Below are positions 23,400 through 31,965 of a stretch of DNA of 64,000 nt, piece after piece (position 1 is the stretch's first letter; each line of letters starts with the position of its first letter). The translations under genes and the position numbers were made by a program. Source of the DNA: Pedobacter ginsengisoli (GTDB lineage: Bacteria > Bacteroidota > Bacteroidia > Sphingobacteriales > Sphingobacteriaceae). The stretch covers positions 992,001 to 1,056,000 of the forward strand of contig NZ_JASSYX010000002.1 of the NCBI RefSeq assembly GCF_030244015.1. Direction: 5' to 3'. The notes below the pieces were generated by a model, which did no database searches, was not told the DNA's origin, and saw nothing but the letters and a program-made list of their open reading frames with translations.

Positions 23400-25775
23400 A
23401 TGAAAAGCAGAATTCCATCGTTTCTAATACTCTTTTTTGCCTTTGTAGTCCATGGGTATTCGCAGGAAAAAGTTACCCTTAGCGGTACTATATCTAATAA
23501 GTCCAACACGGAAACGCTAATTGGCGTAAATATTTACATTCCGGAAGCGAAAGTAGGCATTACTACCAATTCTTACGGGTTTTATACAACAACATTGCCA
23601 AAAGGGACTTATACCATTGTCATAAGCTATGTGGGTTTTGACAATATAGAGGAAACCATCACCCTGACCGAAAACACCAAAAGGAACTTTGGACTGACAG
23701 AAAACAGTAAAACTCTGGGTGAAGTAGTGATTAAAACCAACACCACAAAGGAAAACATCCGGAAACCTGAAATGAGCACCAATAAACTGTCTATTGCCAC
23801 TATAAAAAAGATGCCGGCCGTGATGGGTGAAGTGGATGTGTTAAAGTCGATCTTACAGCTTCCGGGGGTTACCAATGCTCAGGAGGGTGCATCGGGGTTT
23901 AATGTCAGGGGAGGTTCTGTTGATGGAAACCTGGTACTGCTTGATGAAGCCGTTGTTTACAATACCTCGCATTTATTCGGTTTCTTTTCTGTTTTTAATG
24001 CTGATGTGATAAAGAATTTGAAGCTTTACAAAGGAGGGATTCCCGCTAATTTTGGCGGGCGTATATCGTCAGTACTGGATATTTATCAAAAAGAAGGAAA
24101 CAACAAGGAGTTTCATGTAAACGGGGGTATCGGACTGGTCTCCAGCAGGTTGCTTGTTGAAGGGCCTATTGTTAAAGATAAAAGTTCTTTTGTGGTTGCG
24201 GGAAGAGGTTCTTATGCGCATCTTTTTTTGAAAATGGCAAATGAACCCAATTCAGCCTATTTCTACGATCTGAACACCAAGTTCAATTACAAATTCAATG
24301 ATAAAAACAATGTTTTTGTATCAGGATATTTTGGCAACGACAACCTGAATTTTAATAACAGTTTTATAAACACCTACGGTAACAAACTTTTTAACCTCAG
24401 GTGGAACCATATCTTCTCAGACAAGATTTTCTCTAATGCATCGGCCATTTACAGTGATTATGACTACCAGATTAAAGTAAGATCGGCTGGTCTGGACTGG
24501 AAAGCTGAGGTAAAGAACTACAATTTCAAATATGATTTTAAACATTATTTTTCGAATAACCTGACTTTAAATTATGGTGTAAATTCAGTTTATTACAGTT
24601 TTAATCCTGGTACAATCAGGCCGTTTGATGCGGGTTCAGGTGTCCATCCTGACCAGTTGGCCAAGAAATATGCTTTTGAAAATGCTGCATATATCAGTGC
24701 TGAACAGAACCTTTCTGACAAATTATCGCTGAATTATGGACTTCGCTACAGTAATTTTCAAAGATTGGGCGCGCAGGAGGTGTACACTTATGCCAATAAT
24801 CTGCCGGTTGTTTACAATAAGGAGCTTCATATTTATGAAGAGGCTGTTCCAACGGGAACAATCAACTATTTGAAAAACAAAAAGATAGCGGGTTTTGGCA
24901 ATCTGGAGCCCAGACTTGCCATTGTGTATTCGATAAACAATGATCAATCCATCAAGGCCAGTTACAATAGAATGAGCCAGTACGTTCATTTAATTTCCAA
25001 TACGGCTTCTGCAAGCCCGCTTGATATATGGGCGCCTTCTGACCAGTACCTTAAACCGGAAATTTTAGATCAGGTTGCGCTGGGGTACTTTCACAATTTT
25101 AAAGACGATAAGTTTTCTTTGGAAGCGGAAACGTTCTACAAGAAAGTAAAGAACAAAGCGGATTATATCGACGGCGCGGATTTATTGGGAATAGATGCAA
25201 TAGAAAGCGTGCTATTAAACGGAGAGGGAAGAGCGCATGGCCTGGAAATGATGCTCAAAAAAAATACAGGAAAGCTGACGGGCTGGGTTTCCTACACGCT
25301 TTCTAAAGCTGAACAAAGAACACCAGGAAGGAATACAGATGAACCGGGTATCAATAACGGGGAATGGTACAGAGCAAATTATGACAAATTGCACAATTTA
25401 TCTGTCACGGGTGCTTATGCTTTGAGTCGGAAATGGTCGCTCGGGGCTATTCTAACTTTCCAGAGTGGAAAAGCGGCAACATTTCCGGATGGGAAATACC
25501 TGTATCAGGGCATTAACGTTGCGAGTTATGGAGTAAGGAATGAAAATTCTTTAGCTGCATACCACCGTGTTGATGTATCTGCAACTTATACGCCTAAACC
25601 CGACAAGAGAAGAGGATGGCAGGGGGAATGGAATTTCAGTATCTACAACCTGTACAACAGAAACAATGCGGCGTCGTATTCTTTTAGACAGAATGAGGAT
25701 ACGGGAACAAGTGAGACCAGAAGGGTATCCATTTTTGGCATTGTTCCCAGTGTAACCTACAACGTAAAATTTTAA
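23400..25775 (+). CDS. TonB-dependent receptor with carboxypeptidase-D-like domain
   Basis: This 791-residue outer membrane receptor has a signal peptide (ending HGYSQ), a carboxypeptidase regulatory-like domain (about 25-110, TLSGTISNKSNTETLIGVNIY), a plug (about 130-230, LQLPGVTNAQEGASGFNVRGG and GGIPANFGGRISSVLDIY) and a barrel. It belongs to the FecA/BtuB-like receptors that pair with DUF4249 lipoproteins, not to the SusC group, and it lacks a STN domain. The next gene, 54 bases on, encodes the DUF4249 lipoprotein. Divergent transcription from a LytTR system suggests inducible expression. The imported substrate is unknown. Confidence 0.92.
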   Translation: MKSRIPSFLILFFAFVVHGYSQEKVTLSGTISNKSNTETLIGVNIYIPEAKVGITTNSYGFYTTTLPKGTYTIVISYVGFDNIEETITLTENTKRNFGLTENSKTLGEVVIKTNTTKENIRKPEMSTNKLSIATIKKMPAVMGEVDVLKSILQLPGVTNAQEGASGFNVRGGSVDGNLVLLDEAVVYNTSHLFGFFSVFNADVIKNLKLYKGGIPANFGGRISSVLDIYQKEGNNKEFHVNGGIGLVSSRLLVEGPIVKDKSSFVVAGRGSYAHLFLKMANEPNSAYFYDLNTKFNYKFNDKNNVFVSGYFGNDNLNFNNSFINTYGNKLFNLRWNHIFSDKIFSNASAIYSDYDYQIKVRSAGLDWKAEVKNYNFKYDFKHYFSNNLTLNYGVNSVYYSFNPGTIRPFDAGSGVHPDQLAKKYAFENAAYISAEQNLSDKLSLNYGLRYSNFQRLGAQEVYTYANNLPVVYNKELHIYEEAVPTGTINYLKNKKIAGFGNLEPRLAIVYSINNDQSIKASYNRMSQYVHLISNTASASPLDIWAPSDQYLKPEILDQVALGYFHNFKDDKFSLEAETFYKKVKNKADYIDGADLLGIDAIESVLLNGEGRAHGLEMMLKKNTGKLTGWVSYTLSKAEQRTPGRNTDEPGINNGEWYRANYDKLHNLSVTGAYALSRKWSLGAILTFQSGKAATFPDGKYLYQGINVASYGVRNENSLAAYHRVDVSATYTPKPDKRRGWQGEWNFSIYNLYNRNNAASYSFRQNEDTGTSETRRVSIFGIVPSVTYNVKF

Positions 25776-25778
25776 AAC

Positions 25779-25819
25779 AACTCACTTATTTATAATTAAA
25801 ATAACTCACCTATTTATAA
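25779..25819 (+). repeat. Direct repeat before the DUF4249 start codon
   Basis: AACTCACTTATTTATAA (25779-25795) recurs with one change at 25803-25819, with a period of 24 bases. The second copy ends ten bases before ATG 25830. Confidence 0.6.
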
Positions 25820-25829
25820 AAAGATAAAA

Positions 25830-26663
25830 ATGAAACTACTGCAAAAAATTATAATTATTTCTGTTGGACTGTTTGTTGGACTGTTTTTGACAGGATGCGA
25901 GAAGGCCATCAATGTGCCGCTTAAGACAGCATCGCCAAGATTGGTTGTAGATGCGTCTATGGATTGGATGAAAAATACTGCTGGCAATGTACAAAAGATT
26001 GTATTGTCGACCACAACGGGTTATTACAGCCCGGAATTCCCAGGCGTTTCAGGCGCAGTAATTACGGTAACAAACGCGTCGAATACGGTTTTTAGTTTTG
26101 TAGAAACTCCTGGTACAGGGCAATACATTTGCAGCAATTTCCTTCCTGTTATGGGGCAGACTTATCACTTAAAAATTGTTTTAAACGGAGAGACCTATAC
26201 TGCATCGGAAACATTTACCGCTGTTCCTAAAATTGAGGATCATATTGTTCAGAACAATGAGGGAGGTGAAATGGGTGATGAAATCGAAGTCACGTTTTCC
26301 TATAAGGATGATGCAAGTCAGGCAAATTCTTATCTAAACAGTATCAGACAGCCGTATTCGCCATTCCCGGAGCTTGAAGTTGAAGATGATGAACACCGTG
26401 ATGGTAATTTAATGGAGGAGTCCTTTTCTCATGAAAAGTTTAAAACCGGGGACCAGGTAGAGTTTAAACTTTACGGAATTTCAAGAAGCTATTACAATTA
26501 CATGTTCAAATTAATACTAGCTTCTGGTAATGATGGCAATCCTTTCCCTACAACTCCAAGTGCTGTCCGCGGTAATATTGTCAATCAGACCAATGGCGAA
26601 AATTACGCTTTTGGCTATTTCAGACTGGCAGAGGTTGATTCTAAAATCTATACGATTAAGTAA
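25830..26663 (+). CDS. DUF4249 family lipoprotein
   Basis: This 277-residue protein begins with a lipoprotein signal (VGLFVGLFLTGCEKAINVPL; cysteine near residue 23) and continues with beta-rich DUF4249 sequence (LVVDASMDWMKN, GAVITVTNASNTVFSF, the TYTASETFTAVPKIE region and a closing TNGENYAFGYFRLAE). Proteins of this family are routinely encoded after TonB-dependent receptors of the type found upstream and are thought to be surface or periplasmic accessory lipoproteins. Length is shorter than many relatives of 300-400 residues. PAP2 phosphatase follows. Confidence 0.88.
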   Translation: MKLLQKIIIISVGLFVGLFLTGCEKAINVPLKTASPRLVVDASMDWMKNTAGNVQKIVLSTTTGYYSPEFPGVSGAVITVTNASNTVFSFVETPGTGQYICSNFLPVMGQTYHLKIVLNGETYTASETFTAVPKIEDHIVQNNEGGEMGDEIEVTFSYKDDASQANSYLNSIRQPYSPFPELEVEDDEHRDGNLMEESFSHEKFKTGDQVEFKLYGISRSYYNYMFKLILASGNDGNPFPTTPSAVRGNIVNQTNGENYAFGYFRLAEVDSKIYTIK

Positions 26664-26742
26664 TTAAGTTTTGTGCGTGTGGTAAAGATCGGGAATTGGC
26701 GATGCCATAAGCATATAGGCACGACGTTTTTGTGCTTGATTG

Positions 26743-26777
26743 AATAACCTAAATGATAAAATAAATAACCTAAATGA
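26743..26777 (+). repeat. Direct repeat before the PAP2 gene
   Basis: Two identical copies of AATAACCTAAATGA (26743-26756 and 26764-26777) with a period of 21 bases lie just before ATG 26787. The copies contain ATG triplets themselves, but those are followed quickly by stops. Confidence 0.6.
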
Positions 26778-26786
26778 ATACAATAA

Positions 26787-27536
26787 ATGAATAAAATAAT
26801 AATTGTGCTTTTGCTGCTCTTATCCGTTTTAAAGGTTGACGGACAAAGCGCTTCAATTGACTCAACAAAGACCAATGAAAACATTCAATTCAAATACAAA
26901 TCGCTCATCATTCCAACTGCTTTAATCGGATATGGGGTTGTAGGTCTTGTAAGCCCTGCTTTAAAGGATATCAATATCAGTACAAAGAATGAATTCAGGG
27001 ACCATGATGATAAGAAAGTAAACTGGGACGATTATGCTCAGTACAGTGCGTTCTTATCTGTATATGCCTTAAATGGGTTAGGCATACATGGAAAAAATAA
27101 TTTTAAAGATAGGACCATTGTTTTGGCAACGGCATATCTCCTAATGGGGGGGTCTGTAAACCTTATAAAAAGAACTTCTAAAGTGACAAGACCAGATGGC
27201 TCGGACAACAGGTCGTTTCCTTCGGGGCATACTGCTACGGCTTTTATGGGCGCCGAATTTTTACGTCAGGAATATAGAGATGTATCGGATTGGTATGGTA
27301 TTACGGGCTATGCCGTCGCTGCTGGCACAGGTCTTTTTAGAATGTCCAACGAAAAGCACTGGCTTACTGATGTTGCTACAGGAGCGGGAATCGGAATTTT
27401 AAGTACTAAGGTTGCTTATTGGATTCATCCATTAATTAAGAAGACGATTTTCAAAGAAAATGATAAAAGAAATGGGGTTGTTATGCCTTTTTATAATGGA
27501 AGAGCGTATGGACTGGGATTATCAATGACATTCTGA
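26787..27536 (+). CDS. PAP2 family phosphatase
   Basis: This 249-residue protein has a signal or anchor segment (MNKIIIVLLLLLSVLKVDG) and the PAP2 phosphatase motifs: K-x6-RP region (KRTSKVTRPDG), PSGH in SFPSGHTATAFMGAE, and R-x5-H-x3-D in RMSNEKHWLTDV. Family members remove phosphate from lipid phosphates or other phosphomonoesters in the periplasm. It lacks several of the membrane helices of classic lipid phosphatases, with only weakly hydrophobic helices around the active site. As third gene after the receptor and DUF4249 lipoprotein, it suggests that the system handles a phosphorylated compound, an inference from context. Confidence 0.88.
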   Translation: MNKIIIVLLLLLSVLKVDGQSASIDSTKTNENIQFKYKSLIIPTALIGYGVVGLVSPALKDINISTKNEFRDHDDKKVNWDDYAQYSAFLSVYALNGLGIHGKNNFKDRTIVLATAYLLMGGSVNLIKRTSKVTRPDGSDNRSFPSGHTATAFMGAEFLRQEYRDVSDWYGITGYAVAAGTGLFRMSNEKHWLTDVATGAGIGILSTKVAYWIHPLIKKTIFKENDKRNGVVMPFYNGRAYGLGLSMTF

Positions 27537-27635
27537 ACCAGGTTAAATTGACTTCTTAATTGACTTGTACTCATATTAATAAATTTTGATTATATTCAAT
27601 CAATTAACACTTTGCCCTTTTTAACCTCTTTTATT

Positions 27636-28109
27636 ATGAAATCTATCTTTATTGCGCTTTTAGTGCTTCCAATGAGTCTGCTGTTTACCGGTTCTGCCTT
27701 TGCTTTGCCATCTTCCTGTCATGCTTCCCTGACCGATACGGCCAGGAAAACCCTTACTCCCAAAGAAACCAGGCAACTCAAGAAGACCATGAAAAATGTT
27801 GTTCCGAAAGAGGTTTCGGACATGGTATTGAAAACAGTGTCTGGTGGAACCGTTACTGATCCTGGCGACATGCCTTCTTCAATGGCAAAAATGAGTTATG
27901 CCATTGAAAGGAATGAACTAATTAGGGAATTTAAGTCTGATACTTTTGATAGTGCTAAGGAAAAACGTGAAGCAAAAAAAGAGTTGAAAAGAGAACTTAA
28001 AGAGCTAAAGAAAGAATATAAGCAGGAACTCAAAGAAAGCAAACAGGAACTTAAAGAAAGCAAACAGGAAGAGAAGGAGATGAGGGCGGAGCTTAGGAAG
28101 TCTCTTTAA
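27636..28109 (+). CDS. Secreted protein with lysine/glutamate-rich coiled-coil tail
   Basis: This 157-residue protein has a signal peptide (MKSIFIALLVLPMSLLFTGSAFA) and a carboxy third made almost only of K, E, R, L and Q in heptad-like order, with the repeated ELKESKQ unit. It is likely a periplasmic helical protein. I start it at ATG 27636, directly before the signal; the in-frame codons from 27612 are leader. A tandem TTAATTGACTT-like duplication lies at about 27543-27566. No family is recognised. It converges on the 46-residue membrane protein gene, with stop codons overlapping by four bases. Confidence 0.6.
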   Translation: MKSIFIALLVLPMSLLFTGSAFALPSSCHASLTDTARKTLTPKETRQLKKTMKNVVPKEVSDMVLKTVSGGTVTDPGDMPSSMAKMSYAIERNELIREFKSDTFDSAKEKREAKKELKRELKELKKEYKQELKESKQELKESKQEEKEMRAELRKSL

Positions 28110-28246
28110 GATTTCAGGTATTTTTCTAAGATCTGATAAATAATGACGATCACAAAGCATATGATTCCGAAGAATGGTGTGCGGAAATACCAGGGCTTGT
28201 CGCTGGTTGGGATCCGGTCTAGTTTTTTGAGGTCGTTAGGTTCCAT
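28106..28246 (-). CDS. 46-residue single-span membrane protein
   Basis: This short gene codes for a hydrophilic amino part (MEPNDLKKLDRIPTSDKPWY), one membrane span (about residues 25-40, FFGIICFVIVIIYQIL) and a short basic end. The amino-in topology, clear domain split and ATG start support it as a real small gene. Its stop overlaps the stop of the convergent coiled-coil gene. I do not recognise the family. Confidence 0.6.
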   Translation of the reverse strand: MEPNDLKKLDRIPTSDKPWYFRTPFFGIICFVIVIIYQILEKYLKS

Positions 28247-28302
28247 AGCTTAAAGATAAAAAGATTCTGGAAATAGAAAAATACCTATCTTAATATTACT
28301 AA

Positions 28303-28382
28303 AGCAGCTCTTGATTAAACAACTCCTAAATAAAACAGGTCCTAAATCAAACAGGTCCTAAATCAAACAGCTCTTAAATCAA
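28303..28382 (+). repeat. Five tandem 16-bp units ending at a start codon
   Basis: Units of the form ACAGGTCCTAAATCAA run without gaps: 28303 (diverged), 28319, 28335, 28351 and 28367; the two central copies are identical. The last unit ends at 28382, and the ATG of the next gene is 28383. Confidence 0.75.
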
Positions 28383-29117
28383 ATGCTTTTTATGAAATCT
28401 TACTTTGCATTCAACCCTCAAACCCATAACTTCTGGCCAATTTATGAAGCCATAAAAACTTATTATCCAATCGGCATCGGATATGCTTATCCCGTTTTGT
28501 ACACAGAATATGAAGGACAGAAGAAGTTTGTCGCACTCCTGGCCGACAACTTCCACAACATGGAAAACTTCAAAGCACGCTATGAAAGTTTTACCAGCAA
28601 ACTTCAGGAGCAGTTTGGCCTTGAGGTACAGGGTACTTCATTTGGTCAGCAGCCTTGCTTCAGTTTTGACCTGATCCTTGAAAAGACCGAATTGCCGGAA
28701 CTCACAAAGGTTAAAAAGTTATCTGTTGCTGTGAGTTTACTGGGAGATTTTTATACCATTTATGGTGCGGATGAGACCATATTGAAAGAAGAACGGCAGC
28801 CATACCCTTATAATTATCACGCGGTAAACGCAATTACAGCTTCTCCTTACAAAGAGTTTGAAGTACACTTTCTGAAGTTAAAGCAGGTAATTCTCGAACG
28901 GTATCCTCATCATAAGCAAGTTCCTTTCTCTATCTTGACTACTTATATTGATGGGGTCTACAATCGTTTTGATGAAACCAATGAAAGCACGATTTATAAT
29001 GCGTTGTTCAATCACCTGTTGCGTGCGAATTATCCATACAACATCAGGGGAGATCAGTATTATGGCTGCGACGAATGGAGAAATGAAGGTATTACTGATG
29101 CAGATTTCCAACAGTAG
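28383..29117 (+). CDS. Cytoplasmic protein of unknown function
   Basis: This 244-residue protein has no signal peptide or membrane segment. It is rich in tyrosine and phenylalanine (for example FNPQTHNFWPIYEAIKTYYP, GIGYAYPVLYTEYEGQ) and has no motif I can name. The start could be ATG 28383, directly after the tandem repeats, or ATG 28392 three codons later. The carboxypeptidase-D-like protein gene follows after 31 bases in the same direction, but the two products seem unrelated. Confidence 0.6.
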   Translation: MLFMKSYFAFNPQTHNFWPIYEAIKTYYPIGIGYAYPVLYTEYEGQKKFVALLADNFHNMENFKARYESFTSKLQEQFGLEVQGTSFGQQPCFSFDLILEKTELPELTKVKKLSVAVSLLGDFYTIYGADETILKEERQPYPYNYHAVNAITASPYKEFEVHFLKLKQVILERYPHHKQVPFSILTTYIDGVYNRFDETNESTIYNALFNHLLRANYPYNIRGDQYYGCDEWRNEGITDADFQQ

Positions 29118-29148
29118 AGGTTTTTGCACCGCCACCATCAAACGCCAC

Positions 29149-30351
29149 ATGATGCTACGCTCACATTTCGTTTTCCGGATCCTGTTGACGGGGATGTTTT
29201 TCATTAGTTGTTTCCAGGTATTTGCGCAAAGCGCTGCTATGCGGATCACAGGTACTGTTATAGATGCGCAGAGCAAAAAGCCTCTGGCCGGGGCCAGTGT
29301 TTATCTGGACCATACCACCAGGGCTACGGTGAGCTCTGATAGCGGCAAGTTTGTGTTGAGTGGTATTCCGGCCGGAAATTATAAGTTGATCATATCTTAT
29401 GTGGGGTACAATTCTGCTTCTGTTGCGATAACTGAACAATCACCGCATGGTTTTATGGTGGAGTTGCCTCCGGCTGAAAAATTATTGGATGAAGTTGCGA
29501 TAAAGATCAACCCGAAATGGGATGAGTATTTCTCCCTGTTTAAAATGTTCTTTTTAGGAAAAGGAGGTCTGCAATGCAATATCAAAAACCCGAAAACACT
29601 TCATTTTGAGTACGACGATACTTCGTATGTTTTAACTGCCGAAGCGGGCAGGCCTTTGATCATTGAGAACCAGGCTTTGGGATACCGGATGTATTATGAT
29701 CTGGCCTCGTTTGTGCATTATGCCGGCCGTACGCGGTATTCGGGTGATGTCCGTTTTGAGGAATTGGTTCCTAAAAGTAGTAAAGAGCAAAAGAAGTGGA
29801 AGGCAAACAGGGAGCAAGCGTACTATGGTTCTTCGATTCATTTTATGCGATCCCTGGTCAATAATAGACTAAAGAAAGACGACTTTATTGTGAAGAAATT
29901 GGTAAAGGCTAAGGTCTTACCTGGTAATCCTATGCGTTCTGTTTTGCTGGGATGGCAGGGTGATGAGTTTAAATCGACGGATACGGTCATTTCTATGCGC
30001 TGGAACGGAAGAGATTATGCCCCTGAAGATACGACTGTCGGGCCCGGAGCTGGCAGTTCAACGCAATGGGGTAACAAAATGGGTTATAATATACTCTATC
30101 CCGGAGTGGTTCCTTATGAAAATATGGTAACGGCGACTGCTTCTGCCAGCAATTACCGGCTAGCCTTTGATGATTCCATATTCGTCACTTACAAAAAGAA
30201 ATCAACTTCTATTTTGACGATGCTGGTACCGGAAACTTTTGTGGATAGTCATGGGAACCTTTCAGATCCGCATGCGGTGATCAGCGAAGGGTACTGGGCA
30301 ACGCTGCGTGTGGCTGACCAGCTGCCTTTTGATTATCAGCCGGAGGAGTAG
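29149..30351 (+). CDS. Exported protein with carboxypeptidase-D regulatory-like domain
   Basis: This 400-residue protein has a signal peptide (ending CFQVFAQ), then a carboxypeptidase regulatory-like beta-sandwich (about 30-115, ITGTVIDAQSKKPLAGASVYLD, GNYKLIISYVGY), and a carboxy region of about 280 residues that is neither a plug nor a barrel. Such proteins are common in Bacteroidota envelopes and often bind or anchor at the outer membrane. ATG 29149 is chosen, as the frame before it overlaps the previous gene; 29152 is equally possible. It converges with the gene at 30409-31092. Confidence 0.75.
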   Translation: MMLRSHFVFRILLTGMFFISCFQVFAQSAAMRITGTVIDAQSKKPLAGASVYLDHTTRATVSSDSGKFVLSGIPAGNYKLIISYVGYNSASVAITEQSPHGFMVELPPAEKLLDEVAIKINPKWDEYFSLFKMFFLGKGGLQCNIKNPKTLHFEYDDTSYVLTAEAGRPLIIENQALGYRMYYDLASFVHYAGRTRYSGDVRFEELVPKSSKEQKKWKANREQAYYGSSIHFMRSLVNNRLKKDDFIVKKLVKAKVLPGNPMRSVLLGWQGDEFKSTDTVISMRWNGRDYAPEDTTVGPGAGSSTQWGNKMGYNILYPGVVPYENMVTATASASNYRLAFDDSIFVTYKKKSTSILTMLVPETFVDSHGNLSDPHAVISEGYWATLRVADQLPFDYQPEE

Positions 30352-30408
30352 GAGTCCCTGAGATGACGGGCGCGGAAAGCTCAATGGAACTGTCCGGGTA
30401 ATGTCGAA

Positions 30409-31092
30409 TTACAAGATATAGCCTTTGTCGGTTAATTTTTTGATTTCTTCTTCCAAATTTTCTTCTTTCAACGTGATAATGATCACGCCATATTTGCCCT
30501 TGTCCTGGAACATGTCAGTGGCGCTTTTGTCCTTCAGGACCTCAAGTGATGCGATGTGTTCTTGCTGAATGATCGAAAGCGGGCTCACGGCATATTCAAC
30601 CGGGGTTAGGATGATGCGTTTATCTCCATTATTGATTACATAAAGCGGGATTTTCCTCGCCGCGATGTCTATATCACTTGCGGGTACTCTTGTCCATACT
30701 TCAGTTGTCTTCATCCCATTGAAGGATCCTGTTGTGCGCATGGTATTTTCGCCATCTAAAGTCAGGGTAAAGGTGAAAATCTGTCCGATCATACCTGCAG
30801 ACTCTCTGTTGACATGCAATATCTTTTCTGCATACTTATCAATATTCAGTTTGTAAGACCCAAAAATGCTTGTTGTTGTGATGCCGGATGCAGAATCTAC
30901 TTCCACTACGGTAAAATGAGTAGGAGTAAAGGATTTATATTTTTTGAACTTGTAGTTCTTTTCGTTGGCTTCAGGATTTTCACCGTATTGGAAACTTTTG
31001 ATCTGCCAGGTACCTGTTAGGGTATTTACTGTTTGTGCATGCAGGCTGATGCAGGCCAGCATTGATAGTGTGATTGTGAGTAAGCGTTTCAT
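30409..31092 (-). CDS. Exported lipocalin-like protein with plug-like tail
   Basis: This 227-residue protein has a signal peptide (MKRLLTITLSMLACISLHA) followed by a lipocalin-like region (NTLTGTWQIKSFQYGENPEA) of the DUF4488 type. Its last 70 residues resemble the end of a TonB receptor plug: IASLEVLKDKSATDMFQDKG, then YGVIIITLK, in place of the usual IKDASATAIYGSRG pattern. Plug-like tails without barrels are seen in some Bacteroidota proteins, with unclear role. ATG 31092 precedes the signal; the open frame upstream to 31308 crosses the divergent methyltransferase gene. Confidence 0.65.
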   Translation of the reverse strand: MKRLLTITLSMLACISLHAQTVNTLTGTWQIKSFQYGENPEANEKNYKFKKYKSFTPTHFTVVEVDSASGITTTSIFGSYKLNIDKYAEKILHVNRESAGMIGQIFTFTLTLDGENTMRTTGSFNGMKTTEVWTRVPASDIDIAARKIPLYVINNGDKRIILTPVEYAVSPLSIIQQEHIASLEVLKDKSATDMFQDKGKYGVIIITLKEENLEEEIKKLTDKGYIL

Positions 31093-31159
31093 ATCAGTTA
31101 TGGTTTGAAAAACTAATATAATGCTAAATTGCAGAATAGTAGCATAAAATGAATGGATT

Positions 31160-31795
31160 ATGGTCAATGAAAATGAAAAACCTGAGTTTTGGGAAACAGC
31201 ATTTGGTGAAAAGCGGGAGATGTGGGGCTTTGAGCCTGCTAATTCTGCTGTGCTGACAAAGGATTTCTTTCTGCAGAAGTCTGTAAAAAACATCCTGATA
31301 CCGGGCATTGGTTATGGACGCAATGCACAGATTTTCAAAGAAAGCGGGATGACCGTTACCGGGATTGAGATATCAAAGACTGCTATTGAAATGGCTAGGA
31401 GGCATTATGGTTCGGATATGGTGATCCATCATGGTTCTGTAAACGACATGCCATTTGATAAGAACAAATATGACGGGATATTTTGCTATGCTTTAATTCA
31501 TTTGCTGGACAGCAACGATCGGGAAAAGCTGATCCGGGACTGTTATGACCAGCTTTCAGATAACGGCTATATGGTATTTACCGCTATTTCCAAAGCTGCG
31601 CGGACCTATGGGCAGGGAAATTTTATAAGTGAGGACCTTTATGAGATATTTCCGGGCGTTAACATGTTCTTTTATGACAGGGCATCGATAGAATCGGAGT
31701 TTGGCAGTGCCGGATTATTTGAAATTACGGAGATCAATGAGAGCCAGCCATTCTTTTTAATCAAGTGTAAAAAAGGGAATGGCCAGTCTCAGTGA
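31160..31795 (+). CDS. SAM-dependent class I methyltransferase
   Basis: This 211-residue cytoplasmic enzyme has the Rossmann-type motif I (ILIPGIGYGRNAQIF, about residues 45-60), an acidic motif II (VTGIEISKTAIEMA), and motif IV region (YDGIFCYALIHLL). The start with PEFWETAFGEKREMWGFEPA resembles thiopurine- or tellurite-type methyltransferases of the small-molecule group. Methyl acceptor unknown. It is transcribed divergently from the lipocalin-like gene. Confidence 0.85.
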   Translation: MVNENEKPEFWETAFGEKREMWGFEPANSAVLTKDFFLQKSVKNILIPGIGYGRNAQIFKESGMTVTGIEISKTAIEMARRHYGSDMVIHHGSVNDMPFDKNKYDGIFCYALIHLLDSNDREKLIRDCYDQLSDNGYMVFTAISKAARTYGQGNFISEDLYEIFPGVNMFFYDRASIESEFGSAGLFEITEINESQPFFLIKCKKGNGQSQ

Positions 31796-31965
31796 GGTTT
31801 ATTGAGCTGTGTGTTCTGGCTAAATGAAGGTTAAAACGTAGGGAGCGCCGTGCTCAGGTCGGAATCGAGGAAGGGATAAATGCGACAATGTTTTCTCTAT
31901 TCCATTGGTCTGTTATTTGCGGTTTATTTCCAGAAAGTAACCCGTATCATCCTAAAATAAGCACT

